Source: Pilatotrama ljubarskyi | Taxonomy: Eukaryota > Basidiomycota > Agaricomycetes > Polyporales > Polyporaceae | Assembly: GCA_022385805.1 (NCBI GenBank) | Contig: MU277686.1 | Span: forward strand, 296,726 to 360,725 | Length of the DNA stretch: 64,000 nt | Direction: 5' to 3' | Shown: positions 10,089 to 20,577 of the stretch, piece after piece | How positions within the stretch are numbered: the first letter of the stretch is position 1 | Layout of the letters: every line of letters starts with the position of its first letter | The notes under the pieces: model-generated | The model's database searches: none | Seen by the model: the letters and a program-made list of their open reading frames with translations, nothing else | Told to the model about the DNA's origin: nothing | Made by a program: the position numbers and the translations under genes

Positions 10089-11519
10089 TCAGGCCTTGGA
10101 GTTCCTGTCTGACGCAAGGCTCAAGAGCCAGCGAACGCCATCCTTGTAGTCCTCGTTCCATTTCTGCGCAACCTTTGTGTGCCCGAAGATCGCGCTGAAG
10201 CCGTGGGGCGCCCCGGGGTATCTGTGGAGTACATGCCGGTCAGACTGGTGTCCTATACAGACTGAAGTATGGGAAGCGGTGCTGACATTTCAACCTTGGT
10301 GGGGACGCCGTTCTCCTCGAGCTTCTTGGCGTACGCGAGCCCCTCGTCGCGACAAGGATCGAGTCCGCAGACTTGCATGTACGCCGGAGGCAGTCCTGCG
10401 AAGGAGAGGTGGAGGAGGGGAGATATCTCCGGGTTCTTGGGGTCCGCCTTGAGAATGGCTGAGAGATATGGCATTATCAACACCACGCGAGGGCGGAGAG
10501 AACGTGAGGAGTACGTACCATAGGAGCTGAGCAGCTGGCCGCTGGAGAAGATGGGTGCGTTTTTGCACTGCTCCATGGAAGTCAACTCGTCCTTGAGGCT
10601 TCATGAGGAATCAGACAACGCCTCCTCGAGCCATTATAGCCACTGCGCGTACCTCTCCGGGACGGCGTCAGGGTGGCACACCGCGGGCATCTGCAGGATC
10701 TGGCCCGTGAGGGGTGTGTCGGCGAAGAACGGGTCGTCTTTGGCGCGGTGGGCGACGACAGCAGCGAAGTTCCCGCCACTGGACTTGCCGCTAACTATGA
10801 AGCCCTTGCGGAGGTCGGCGTGGATCAAGGCTGCCTTGCGAGCGGTCTAGAAAGGTCATCAACATCAGTGTACACCAACCTGCAGGATGGGACTGCATAC
10901 CCATTTGAGGGCATCGTAGGTGTCGTTCAGGCCTGCAGGGTAGGGGTTTTCTGGCGCTAGCCTGGTCGTACAGATCTTCAGCAGCGTGTTACGTGGCGTG
11001 CCGGGTCGGACGCGAACTCACCTGTAGTCGACGTTGACGATGGCGACCTGGAGGTCGACGCACATTATCTTGAGCAAGTAGTCCTCCATTTCGAGGTCAC
11101 CGGTCATGAAGCCTATGCCTTCCTGTGAGCGCCATGTTTTCTAGAGCCGTCGAGAGCGAATGATTACCTCCGCCATGGATGACGAGCATCGCCGGGAAAG
11201 TCTTGTCGTCTTCTGCAGCAGGGCGGTAGGTGCGAATGGCGAAGTACCCTACGTCGTTAGGGACCTTGTACCCCGCGACATGGTAGCTGTCCTCTGTGGA
11301 ACATCTTTCAGCAGCGATGCTGGACGAAGACGGAGGCATGTGCTTACCAGGAGGGAGGAGGGGCTCGAGGTTCTTCCTCGCGACGGTAGTGAACATCGCC
11401 GCGACGCGAGCACGCACCGCCCCGGGATCAACGGGGCCACTCGGCGCCGGGAAAGCGGGGAGCGCTGCGATGAGCGGGGCGAGCTCAGGGTCAGGAGTGG
11501 CAAAGCGGTCGTTCGACAT
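10089..11519 (-). CDS. Alpha/beta hydrolase, HSL/GDXG-type esterase
   Basis: Spliced from about seven exons. Exon 1 is 11519-11168 and the last ends PGAPHGF...SLASDRNSKA with the stop at 10089-10091. The product is a soluble serine hydrolase of the hormone-sensitive-lipase family. In order it shows the HGGG oxyanion-hole motif (split by intron 1), DYRLAPENPYPAGLNDTYDA (family hallmark), the nucleophile elbow GKSSG (Ser in GXSXG), the catalytic-acid region GLDPCRDEG, and the catalytic His in GAPHGF. No signal peptide is seen, so cytosolic action on short acyl esters is likely; the natural substrate is unknown. Acetyl esterase or arylesterase are the usual annotations. The start is the Met before SNDRFATPDP; upstream frames lack similarity. 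Confidence 0.88.
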
Positions 11520-12468
11520 GTTCGAGTCTCAGCGCAGTGTTGGTGGTAATTAGGCGAGAGGGAAGCGGGTTGCGATATCGCCATGTCCGGCTTCAAGGGC
11601 GCGTATAAGTACCCTCGAGGACGGCCAGTTCGACATTGCTACGCGAGGAGCGTCGCGCAGGGCAGGCAAGAACGCGTACGTGAAGCTGCTGACGTGCTAC
11701 TCAGCCTGATTGACGAGGATTGTGAGCTGAGATGCCATGCTGAGAGAGATGTAGTCAGCGCCACCGAGATCGCAGCGGGCGGTTTGGGATCTCACCGTCG
11801 ACTAGTGCGTGCGCTGGCACAACGATCTTTCATTCATCGTGTCGCAGGCGGTGCAATAGGACATGCATCGACGAGACGAGTCCTGGGATGAGTAAGGTGA
11901 ACGGGCGGTTTGGGTATGAGGCGGTCGTTCGTCCCAGGATTGAACTCACGGCTTGACAGTGCTGACGGACGGACAGCTCCTTGTGAGACCGAGTACGAGT
12001 AACTTACTGCGAAGGATACAGAGAAGCAATTGGCACGAGTAAGCCATCAATTCTGCCTCGCGGTCCTCCAACTGCCATATGACACTTTGCATCGTATGTA
12101 CGCGTGCCATTCGCCATGCAGCCTCGGGCTCTATCCTGCGCGAGGACTACTAGCAGCGTTGCGGTAGTTCACCTTCTCGACGCTGCGTATGCTGCTTCGG
12201 TGTACATCGCGCTGAGTCTAACTATGATGTGAACAAAGCGGCAAGGCGGACGTGAGACTTGCAGTACTCACTTAGTACAGGCTGCGGGTTCGGAAGTAAG
12301 CCAGCTAGGAAGCGCCGAGGGGCAGGAAGCGTTACAGGAAAGGAGCGTGATCAAACGCGCGCGTGTCGCGCCCGTCACACTCTCGCAAGCTGTAACGCGC
12401 CGCGTCCCACCGCTCGCGCTCTGGTGTTCTCTCTCCGCACTCCCGAGATAGTCTCTGGCTACGCAATA
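11520..12468. other. Divergent intergenic region
   Basis: About 950 bp between the divergent starts of the hydrolase and the gamma-tubulin complex gene. The frame extending upstream of 12469 is open, but its sequence looks like untranslated DNA. Promoters for both genes must lie here. I saw no tRNA or element. Confidence 0.45.
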
Positions 12469-15400
12469 ATGGCGCACCTGTCGCTCTTTACTGCAGACGT
12501 TGACAGTGGGACCCTTGAGGATGCGCGCGACCTCCGTCGTGACACGCTTCCCGACCTCCCACCCCAGTTCTTCATTCCCCGCCTTGCGGATAAGCCACAG
12601 AATCCGATCATGGACACGCTACGGCTCATGCGAAGTCACGAACAGCCAAGGCACGCTGAAACGGCTACTTTACGCATACCACTAGAACTTCAGCTACTGT
12701 CGGAGGACGTCGCGACGTTCGCGCAGGAGAAGCAAGCCCACACCAGACTTGAAGACGTTTGGCGGCTGGCTGCATCAGAGAGGCATGGGCGAAAGGTTCG
12801 CATACGTACACGACCAACCGCTTGTATGCTTGTTAACCGCTATCGGCTAGAATCACGTACTATCTTGGGATGCCCTGCGTACGTCCCATGATGCGAGCGT
12901 AGCACCCTCGCCATTCTTGTCTGAGCAAACGACCGAGGTCTTCGCATCTGCGAGATATTAGTACGTGGCTGAATTTGAATGACGCGGAAGAAGGCATCTC
13001 TGAGGGCGTCTTCATGTGTATGCAGCGTCCGTCCGCCTCTGCAGGACCCAAATGTCCAGCTTGTCTATACGCGCGTCCCAGAACTATTCGGGTCTCTCCT
13101 CTTGACAGTCAGCGGCACCTCTTCGCACCTGCATATTTGGGACCCCGTGATACAGAAGTTCGTCCTGAGGAATCTCCAGGGCAAAGAAAGCGGTCAACTC
13201 GTCATTGTGGGCAAGGACGAAGTCGTCAGCGCGAGGTTGGGGCTCCCGGACATGTCTACACCATGATGCTGACGTGGTGCGCAGCTTGTTACAGCGTTTC
13301 CTGACCATAGGAAACCTGATGAGACGGCTCGAACTGCTCGCAGACCACTCCGATACGAAGTACGTCATCATATGTGTATCATATGCTACGCGGACTGACA
13401 GTAGGAGGCAGGCGATCTACGCCAGTATTGCACGCATTCACTCACTCCTTGTCCTCAGTATTGGCCTATCTGCGTCAATCGGTCGAGAGCATACCTTCAC
13501 ATTTCGACGCTGCCTCGGGACAGTGTGCGCGGCTGGCGGCTTTGTGTGCCCAGTATGAGGACATGGAGCATGTTCTCAAGGCATTAGCGGGGCTCTGCGG
13601 TCGAGTACGTCAACCCACGTTGATTGTGATGCTTCGATTCAGCTGGTTGATAGCACCCAGGAGGAACGCATATCTCCACCGGACTACCCGCCAATACCCT
13701 CCACGCCTACATCGCTACTCTCCATGATCTATAGCCATCTATCCGACCATCTCGAATCATGCTCTCCGCGCATCGTTGCAGCCGTCCTTGCATTCGTACT
13801 TACCGCCACTTCCCGCAGCTACTTCCAATCCCTCTGCGCATCAGTGGGCTATAACACTTCGGGTTCCGGAGCGCACGCTCACCTAGCGCAGGTCCGCCTG
13901 GGTCTCGACGGATCTGAGCGACTTTCCGGAGGCCTCTTGGAACATGAGAATCCGGACGCTCAGCAGGAGGGAGCCCAGGAGGAGCTTGAGTTTCCAGACT
14001 TCATCAGAACCGACACCGCAGAGGTCATCTCTCGCGCACGGCGATCTCTTGTACTCCTTCGGGCGGCGGACCCAGAACACCCTCTCTTGACCAATTCCTC
14101 TATGCATCAGGAGATTGCGTGGATATGGACGGAAGAAGAGGTTCGGAACTCCGCGGACGGCTTCGCATCGGGTCCTCTATCGTACCGAAAGAAAGAGCAC
14201 GACCGGTCGGCGCAGCTGGTCCAACCTCAGCCTACCTCGGAGACGGACGTGCTCTCCGCTTTCAAGGTCTTCGATCTTCCCCCAGGGGAGCCCGCGCCAG
14301 AAACGCGCTCAGATGCACCAACAAGCCTCATTTCAAGCTCAAGCACGACATCCCCTCTGCGCATCTTTATCGCGTCATTCCCACCCACGCTTCCCTCATC
14401 TACACCCACCCTTGCGCACCTCACCACGCATATTTTCCAACCACTCATCACACACGCCTCCGCGCTCTCCGGTGCGCTAGTCGCGCGTCTCCTCAGTCCG
14501 GACACGCACCTGCACCTATATACCCACCTCGTGCTGTTGCGCGGCTACCTCCTACTCACCGCGCACGCGTTCAAGGCGCGCCTACAGGACGCGCTCTTCT
14601 CGGACGCCGAGGAGATCAACGCGCCCGTGGTGGGCTCGCGGACCTACGCTGCGAGAGAGGCGCGGGAGAGTGCGAGGGAGCGAAAGAGGACGCGTACGGA
14701 AAGCGGCAGGAGCAAGAGCAGGCCGCCCAAGGACAAGGAGAACGCTGGTCGTCCAGGGAGGCGAGCGGTTGGCCTGTCGCCATCGTTGACTGTGGGGGAT
14801 CGATGGCCGCCAGGCGGGACGGATCTGAACTTTCATCTACGGACGGTCATCGTGGACTCACTTGAGGATGGGCGCGTTGAGCGGATCGGGAGTGCTGAGG
14901 ACGACAAGGAGGATAGTCGCGCAAGGGCGCAGAGCAAGATTCTGGCGGAGGCGGAGTGGAGGCTTGGTTTTGCGATACGTGACTTGCCGGCCGGGACGGG
15001 AAGGGAGAAGTGGTTGGATCCATTGTGTGAGCATCGCCTTCCTTCTGTCTCTGAGACACGAACGCCTGCACTGACGACGAGCTTCATTTTCAGCTATAGA
15101 GTGCGTAACGAGTCTCCCGTGCAGGGCCTCGGCGAGGGATGGCTGCTGACATTCTGCCAGGGCTCTGGATTTCCTGTACATGCACTATCAGCCCCCGCAT
15201 CCTCTCGACACCGTGATCACACCTGCTGTCCTCTCCAAGTACCATCGCATGTTCGCGTTTAACCTCCGGCTCATGCGCGGTACGTGTCGCTTTCCCGTCG
15301 TGACTCGTTGGTCTCTGACAGTCGCTGGCAATGGACAGTGGAGAATGTCGTCAGAACTCTCTTCCGCATCACCCGTAAAGCCTCATCACCGCTCTTCCCG

Positions 15401-16116
15401 ACGCTCACGCCCGCGAACAAGCTGCTGCTGCACTTCCGCTTCGTCGCACACGGCTTCGTCATGGTGCTCTCGTCGTACGTCTACGACGTCGCCATTGGCA
15501 GCAACATGGACGCCTTCCTCGCCCGACTTTCATCACCCCCCAGCCCGCCGCAGCAAGACCCTCATCGCCTGCATCCCAGGGACGGCGACGGCGACGGCAA
15601 AGCAGGCCCCGCACTGTTCGCCGACGTCTTCGGTCTGGCAGAACACCACTCACGTGTGCTCGACGACGTGCTGAGCTCGTGTCTGCTTCGGTCTGGCCAG
15701 AAGGCGGTGGGTGACATCCTCCGGCAGTGCATGGAGCTCGTGCTCGAGCTGGGCGTCCTCGCTGGGAACCTGAAGGATGGCCACGTGGAGGAGTATGAGG
15801 CTGCTCCTGTGCTGGAGGCACTGTGGAGCAGGTTCCGCGCGAAGATGTCGACATTCGTGAGTGTTGCGTTTTGCTTGTCTCTTGCCGGGGGTTTTCAGTA
15901 TGGCTGATGGGGCTCGAATCGTAGGTCAAGGTCCTGAAGGCGCTGGTCGAGAAGGAGGCGGACAGTTCAGGGTTGGTCTTGAGCGACATCCCGCTGCATA
16001 TGATGCAGGGCCATAGACGTGTCTCGGGCACGACGGCGAATCTCCACCAGCTGCTCCTCAGGCTGAACATGTCGGACTGGTGGACCAAGCGAGAGGCTGC
16101 ACCATCAACCACATGA
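12469..16116 (+). CDS. Gamma-tubulin complex component (Spc97/Spc98 family, GCP5/6-like)
   Basis: Ten exons: 12469-12795, 12851-12960, 13026-13235, 13285-13359, 13412-13604, 13661-15026, 15094-15100, 15161-15279, 15339-15856, 15925-16116 (1038 aa, phases all consistent). The family builds the microtubule-nucleating gamma-tubulin complex at spindle pole bodies. GRIP1-like N-terminal motifs include TEVFASARYYVRPPL, SHLHIWDPVIQKF and LLQRFLTIGNLMRRLELL. The GRIP2 C-terminus shows ALDFLYMHYQPPHPLDTVIT, LLLHFRFVAHGFVMVLSSYVYD and VLDDVLSSCLLRSGQKAV. The central variable acidic/basic insert with KDKENAG suits the GCP5/GCP6/Mod21 class better than GCP2/GCP3, but subclass is inference. Intron 3 (13236-13284) has a weak donor; without it the frame breaks. 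Exon 7 is only 7 nt. Confidence 0.88.
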
Positions 16117-16607
16117 GTCTCGTGTATGATATGTGAGTAGCGCTACGTCTTGTACAGTGCATCCAATTGTTTTCATGTTCGTACAATGTGCGACCTTGGA
16201 CGGATAGAATACGATCGTATATTTGACTCCACTGCATTGCTGGGTACAGAACCACGACGTGCGACAGAACTAGGACTACTGGCTATTGGTATACTACAGA
16301 GGGAGAGACGAGCTTTCTTCTACAACTACTTGTGTACCTAGATCCGGAGACGAAGCACTGGTATGCATGATGGTCCCGGGACACGACATGTGACGATATT
16401 GATGATGAGTGTATGGACAAAACGATGTGGGACATAGACGACGGGGGCGGACGATGATGAGCACGTATCGAGCATGGAGAGATAGAGGGGCGAGCATGAT
16501 GCAATGAGCACAAATAAATGAGACGGAATAATGAGCTGAAGCAGAGATGAGAAATAACGGAGACACATGATGACGACGGGAAAAGGCTATGATGTCGAGG
16601 GTACGCC
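16117..16607. other. Convergent intergenic region
   Basis: Short space between the stops of the gamma-tubulin complex gene and CDC6, with purine-rich low-complexity stretches and no coding signal. Confidence 0.5.
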
Positions 16608-18721
16608 TCAGTCTTCCATAGCGTCCTCGAAGCCGACAGCGACGGTGCGACTGGTCTGGGCCCGAGCCTTGGCTTCCCGGGCGATGCGAGCCTGCTCGCG
16701 CTGATAGATAGCTCGGACTTCTTCCTCGCGCGCGTCGGTGGGGATGTCATCCACGCCGAGGCCCAGTCCGCGTGCGACCTCGTCAAGGCGTACATTTTCG
16801 ACGAAGCAGACCTGTTGCGCGGCCTGGATGCCGCCGGCGAACGACGCCGAGCGACCGAACCCCTTCTTGCCAGGCTTACGGGGAGTCGAAGGGGTGGCGC
16901 TGGAGGAGGACAGCGTCAGGAGGCCGACGACCTCGAGCACGCCAGCCAGGTCACCAAACTCGCTGCGCGACACCGGAGTGAAGACGCCGTTCTCGGCCCG
17001 ACCGAGGATTCCGGAGTAGAACGAGTGAACTTGGCTGAGCTCGAAGCTGGTCGACTTTGTGGAAGGTTGCACAGCAGCGCTCGACTGGGAGCGCTTCAAT
17101 GAGGACCGGGAGACAGAGGGGGTGGGCGAAGAGCTGGCGAGAGCGACCCCGGCTTCCACAGACTTCACGGCAAGCAACATAGAGAGCAGCAGGAGACGTT
17201 GCTGGAGACCGAGCTCTCGGATTTTGTTGACGGTCTCGCTGTCACTAGTCTTTCTCGAGAGCGAAGGCGTTGCGGCAGTGGCGGGCGTAGTGGTGGTCCT
17301 CCCCGCTGGGGCATATGCTTTCAAGGCAGCCAGGATGTGAGCGGGAGTCACAGGAGTAGGGGCATCCATGGGATCAGCCAAGGCAGCCGCTGTGACTGCG
17401 ATGTCGATGGCACCACGGAGAACTTCGAAAACAGCGCGGACATCGCCCGTCTGAGCTGCGATCTTCTTGGACAACAGGGTCAACGTTGGCAGGGGGAGGA
17501 ACTTCTTGGCGTGCTCCGCCAAAGTAGTATCCTCCCCTTCAGACAGAGGGGCGAGCCTAGTCCGGAGGATGACCAAGAGTTGCTCAGGAGTATAAGGCGA
17601 GAAATGCAGTGTCTCGACGCCGACGACAGATTGGACTGAGAAGGTCGTGCATGACGACGAAGTGAGCGTATGGGTATTCGCGATACCGATGAGCCGCAAG
17701 CAGGGATAGGTGTTGGCCAATGTGAAAAGGGGCGCAAGAGCTTGTGATGAGGATGCTATGTGGTCGAGCTCATCGAGGACGACGACGCTGAGGAGCAGCC
17801 TTAGAGGATTGGCCCAAGAATGATACAGAGAGGGCTCACCACTTCCGACGGGAGGCTGCCAACGCTTTCTCGACGATCTGCTTCGTGGTCTCCTTGACCT
17901 TCTTGGCTCGGCCGGAGCCCTTGCTATTGCCGAGCACGTCCGCGAGACGTTGCCACACCGCATCGACCCCATTCAGGGCCATGCAGTTCACAGAGAGAAC
18001 TTGGATGTCCTTCGCCTGTAACTTGCTGTCCAAAGCAGCGAGGATAGCGTTGACCAAGGCGGTCTTGCCCGTCCCCGGCGAACCGGAGATGTACAGGGTG
18101 GATGGCACCTCAGAATTGGTTTGCTCCGCCAAGAAGTTGATGAGGAACGACTCGATCTTCTGCCGCTCCGATGCACGCCCGGCAAACTGTGGCGTGTCAT
18201 TGCAAGTGGGACGAAGGAGTGCCCTAGCACGGACATGGATAGGTAGGAGGCAAGAAGGGGGAGTAGGAGGCGGTGTCGCCAAGGAAAGGTGGGAAAGCGA
18301 GGTCGCGGGTGTCGCAGCGGAGACGGCGGCCTGTCGTAAATCGCTTGTTGACGCATATCTCCGAGGCGCTAACCACCACGTCAGCACCAGCACGCTGCAT
18401 ACGGAGGCGCAACTCACTGCTTGGAGAACGCCTCGCATTACCCGCGACCATCGTACTTGTCCGCCTGAGGCGGGAACGTGAGGGCGATCCATTGATCGCC
18501 TGGAGGACGAACGGGGGAATGTTCTCCTTGTTGTGATCACCATCGAGCACACTGCCGGACGTCTTCGTGCGCTTTGGGTTCGGTGTTGAATCGGGAGATG
18601 GAAGAGTGTGCGTGTTGAGAACATCGCAAGTAAGAGATGAATCCGAGCTGTCGTCCTGAGCGACGTGGTGAGACCTCTTCCCGAGGACAGACCCCCCGAT
18701 CTCGCATGGTGCGTTCATCAT
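16608..18721 (-). CDS. cdc6: Cdc6, DNA replication licensing ATPase
   Basis: Three exons: 18721-18418, 18368-17840, 17799-16608 (674 aa). Cdc6 joins ORC at origins in G1 and loads the MCM helicase. AAA+ motifs are clear: Walker A in LYISGSPGTGKTALVN and Walker B in LLLSVVVLDELDHI (spanning intron 2), followed by sensor-1-like RLIGIANTHTL and a C-terminal winged-helix region. The N-terminal tail is the regulatory part. It has a KENIPP KEN box, several SP/TP sites beside basic residues (candidate CDK sites) and a basic KRTKT patch. ORC1 is excluded by the lack of a BAH domain and by the short tail. It shares a divergent promoter with the membrane-protein gene at 19216, which holds four ACGCGT boxes. 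Confidence 0.93.
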
Positions 18722-18897
18722 TGAAGATGTCGAGGTGTATCAGCGTCTGAAGACGGCTTAGCTACACGCCTTCACGACGTGGGGGTCGGTGAGGAGGGAG
18801 GGAGGGGGGAATGGTTGGAGGAAGGAAGAGTGAGACGCGCGCGGCAAGCGCTTATGACGGCTCGGAACGCGGTTTCAAACTCCGCGCGGTCAACGAG

Positions 18898-18964
18898 ACG
18901 CGTCGGAACGCGTGAGCACGTGACCGACGCGTCGCGCGTTGTGAGCGTGCGAGTGCCGACGCGT
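18898..18964. promoter_or_regulatory. Cluster of four ACGCGT (MCB) boxes in the CDC6 divergent promoter
   Basis: ACGCGT at 18898-18903, 18908-18913, 18927-18932 and 18959-18964. The cluster lies 177-243 bp upstream of the CDC6 start and 252-318 bp upstream of the membrane-protein start on the other strand. In yeasts this hexamer recruits MBF for G1/S transcription, which fits CDC6. The opposite gene may be co-regulated. Confidence 0.6.
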
Positions 18965-19215
18965 CTCCTGCCCCATCCAGATGCACATGTTCCCTCGGAG
19001 TTAATGCGGGCGTGCGACTCGCTCTTCCAGCCTGCGATTGGAGGTGCGCGCAAGCGTCCTTATGTCCTCACGCCAAGTCTTTCGTCGGCCGGCGTGCCGG
19101 ACGCAGACATTTTGCGCTTCGGTCTGCTTCCCAGCGAGGCGATGCGAGCCAGAATGTGGTATATACCGTGAGTGCACACCGAATGTGCGTTCCATGGGCC
19201 TCCTCAGACACCGCC

Positions 19216-20267
19216 ATGCAGTTGCGCCTCCCGTTGCGCATTATCTTGATTCTACTCTGGGCATTCCTGCTCAAGGGGCGGGCGGCATCGATCTGTCACA
19301 GCTCTAAGCAGGCGCGGTGAGTCTTCATGGCATGGGTACCTCATTCTCGTTCTCACTCTCCAGCTCAGCGACGATGATGACAGTGATGACGATGACGACG
19401 ACGACGACGATGACGATAGTAGCAGCCAGCACCATCGAGCCTGCAGCACTACGGTCGCTCAGCACGGCATTAGCAAGGGCGGCGTTGCTGGTATCGTAAT
19501 CGGCTGTCGTGAGTATCAAGTGGACAAGAACAGAGACATTTGTGCTCACTTTGACTGAAGTGCTGCTTCTGGTCCTCTTCATCCTCCTTGGCTGCGTGTT
19601 CGTCCGGAGAAGGCGAAAGCCCCAACAGCAAGTCGGTACTGCTGCCGTCGCCCCGGCCGCCGCCGCCTCTTCTATGAGGGAGCGTACGCTCAACGGTCAG
19701 CATCCATTCGCGCCTCCTCCTACGTCCATGGGTACTCGACCGCTGGTCGATACCGTGCTGGCCGCTGCACCGTCATCAGGCAACATGGAACGACCACAGA
19801 CGAGGGAGCTCGCCAACATCCCGCCGATAGCGGAGTCGTCCGAGTCCATTCCCTTGCCAAACCCCTACGAGCAGGACATCCCACCGCGGCCTCCTCCCCG
19901 TGACCGCACTAGCGCACCTCCACCCTCTTCTGTCTCTCGATACGCATCACTGTACTCCACTGCGTCCACTACATCGCCGAATCCGTATTCGGCGCACTCG
20001 CGCTCGTATTCGTACTCCGGGGCCCCGTCCGCGTGGACGCATGACGACAGCGCGGCCCCGCTGCTCTCCCGTGGGACCACGCAGGCATCACGCCTCACGA
20101 CGTCCTCGAGTCTTCACGAGGAATTGGCGGGGTATCAGAAGGCACTCGAGGCTCATCATCGGAAGGAAGAGGACGATGCGCAGCAGCGGGAGGAGAGAAT
20201 CGGAGAGGGCTCTGTGATACCGGACGAGCCGCCCCCGGTCTACCGAGGCAGAGACCAACCCGTGTAA
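19216..20267 (+). CDS. Single-pass type I membrane protein with poly-Asp ectodomain and PPxY tail
   Basis: Three exons: 19216-19316, 19369-19508, 19561-20267 (315 aa). Residues 1-24 form a signal peptide (RIILILLWAFLL core). The very short ectodomain begins with a run of about 16 Asp (one Ser inside), then SSSQHHRACSTT. GGVAGIVIGCLLLLVLFILL starts the transmembrane helix, which resembles the Gly-rich SKG6/AXL2-type fungal helix and is followed by the stop-transfer VRRRRK. The cytosolic tail is Pro/Ser/Tyr-rich, and ends with DEPPPVYRGRDQPV. Its PPVY can bind WW-domain ubiquitin ligases or arrestin adaptors. Function is unknown; a cell-wall or surface sensor is only a guess. The start ATG has a good CCGCC context. 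Confidence 0.75.
19369..19420 (+). repeat. GAT/GAC trinucleotide microsatellite encoding poly-Asp
   Basis: Run of GAT and GAC codons interrupted by one AGT, just after the first intron of the membrane-protein gene. Length polymorphism between strains would be expected. Confidence 0.75.
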
Positions 20268-20577
20268 GACGGGAGTGACGAAGCTGAACGAGCCACTCTA
20301 TGCCGAGAACGACCGCTCAATGGACATCCCTGTAGATCGTATCTGTATGGCTTGCACGTCGAACGACATGGGAAATACAGGTGATGCTAGCTTGGAAGGC
20401 TGGGTTGTAAGTAGTGTCCCCAATGCTGACGAATTATCCATCTGCATCCTGCACGGCGGGCGATCAAGCAACGAGGTAGTAGCGTGTACGCAGACTCACG
20501 GATGGAGCACAGTTGATCATGAGTGAACGTCGGCCGTGCACACTGGGCGAAAATCGCGCACTATTGACTGCGTTACG

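Noticed and set aside
13236..13284. Apparent one-base frameshift in the gamma-tubulin complex gene after LGLPDMST
   Set aside because: A 49-bp intron (GTTGGG...GCGCAG) joins the two frames in correct phase and has a usual size and branch-point-like GCTGAC, so an indel is not required.
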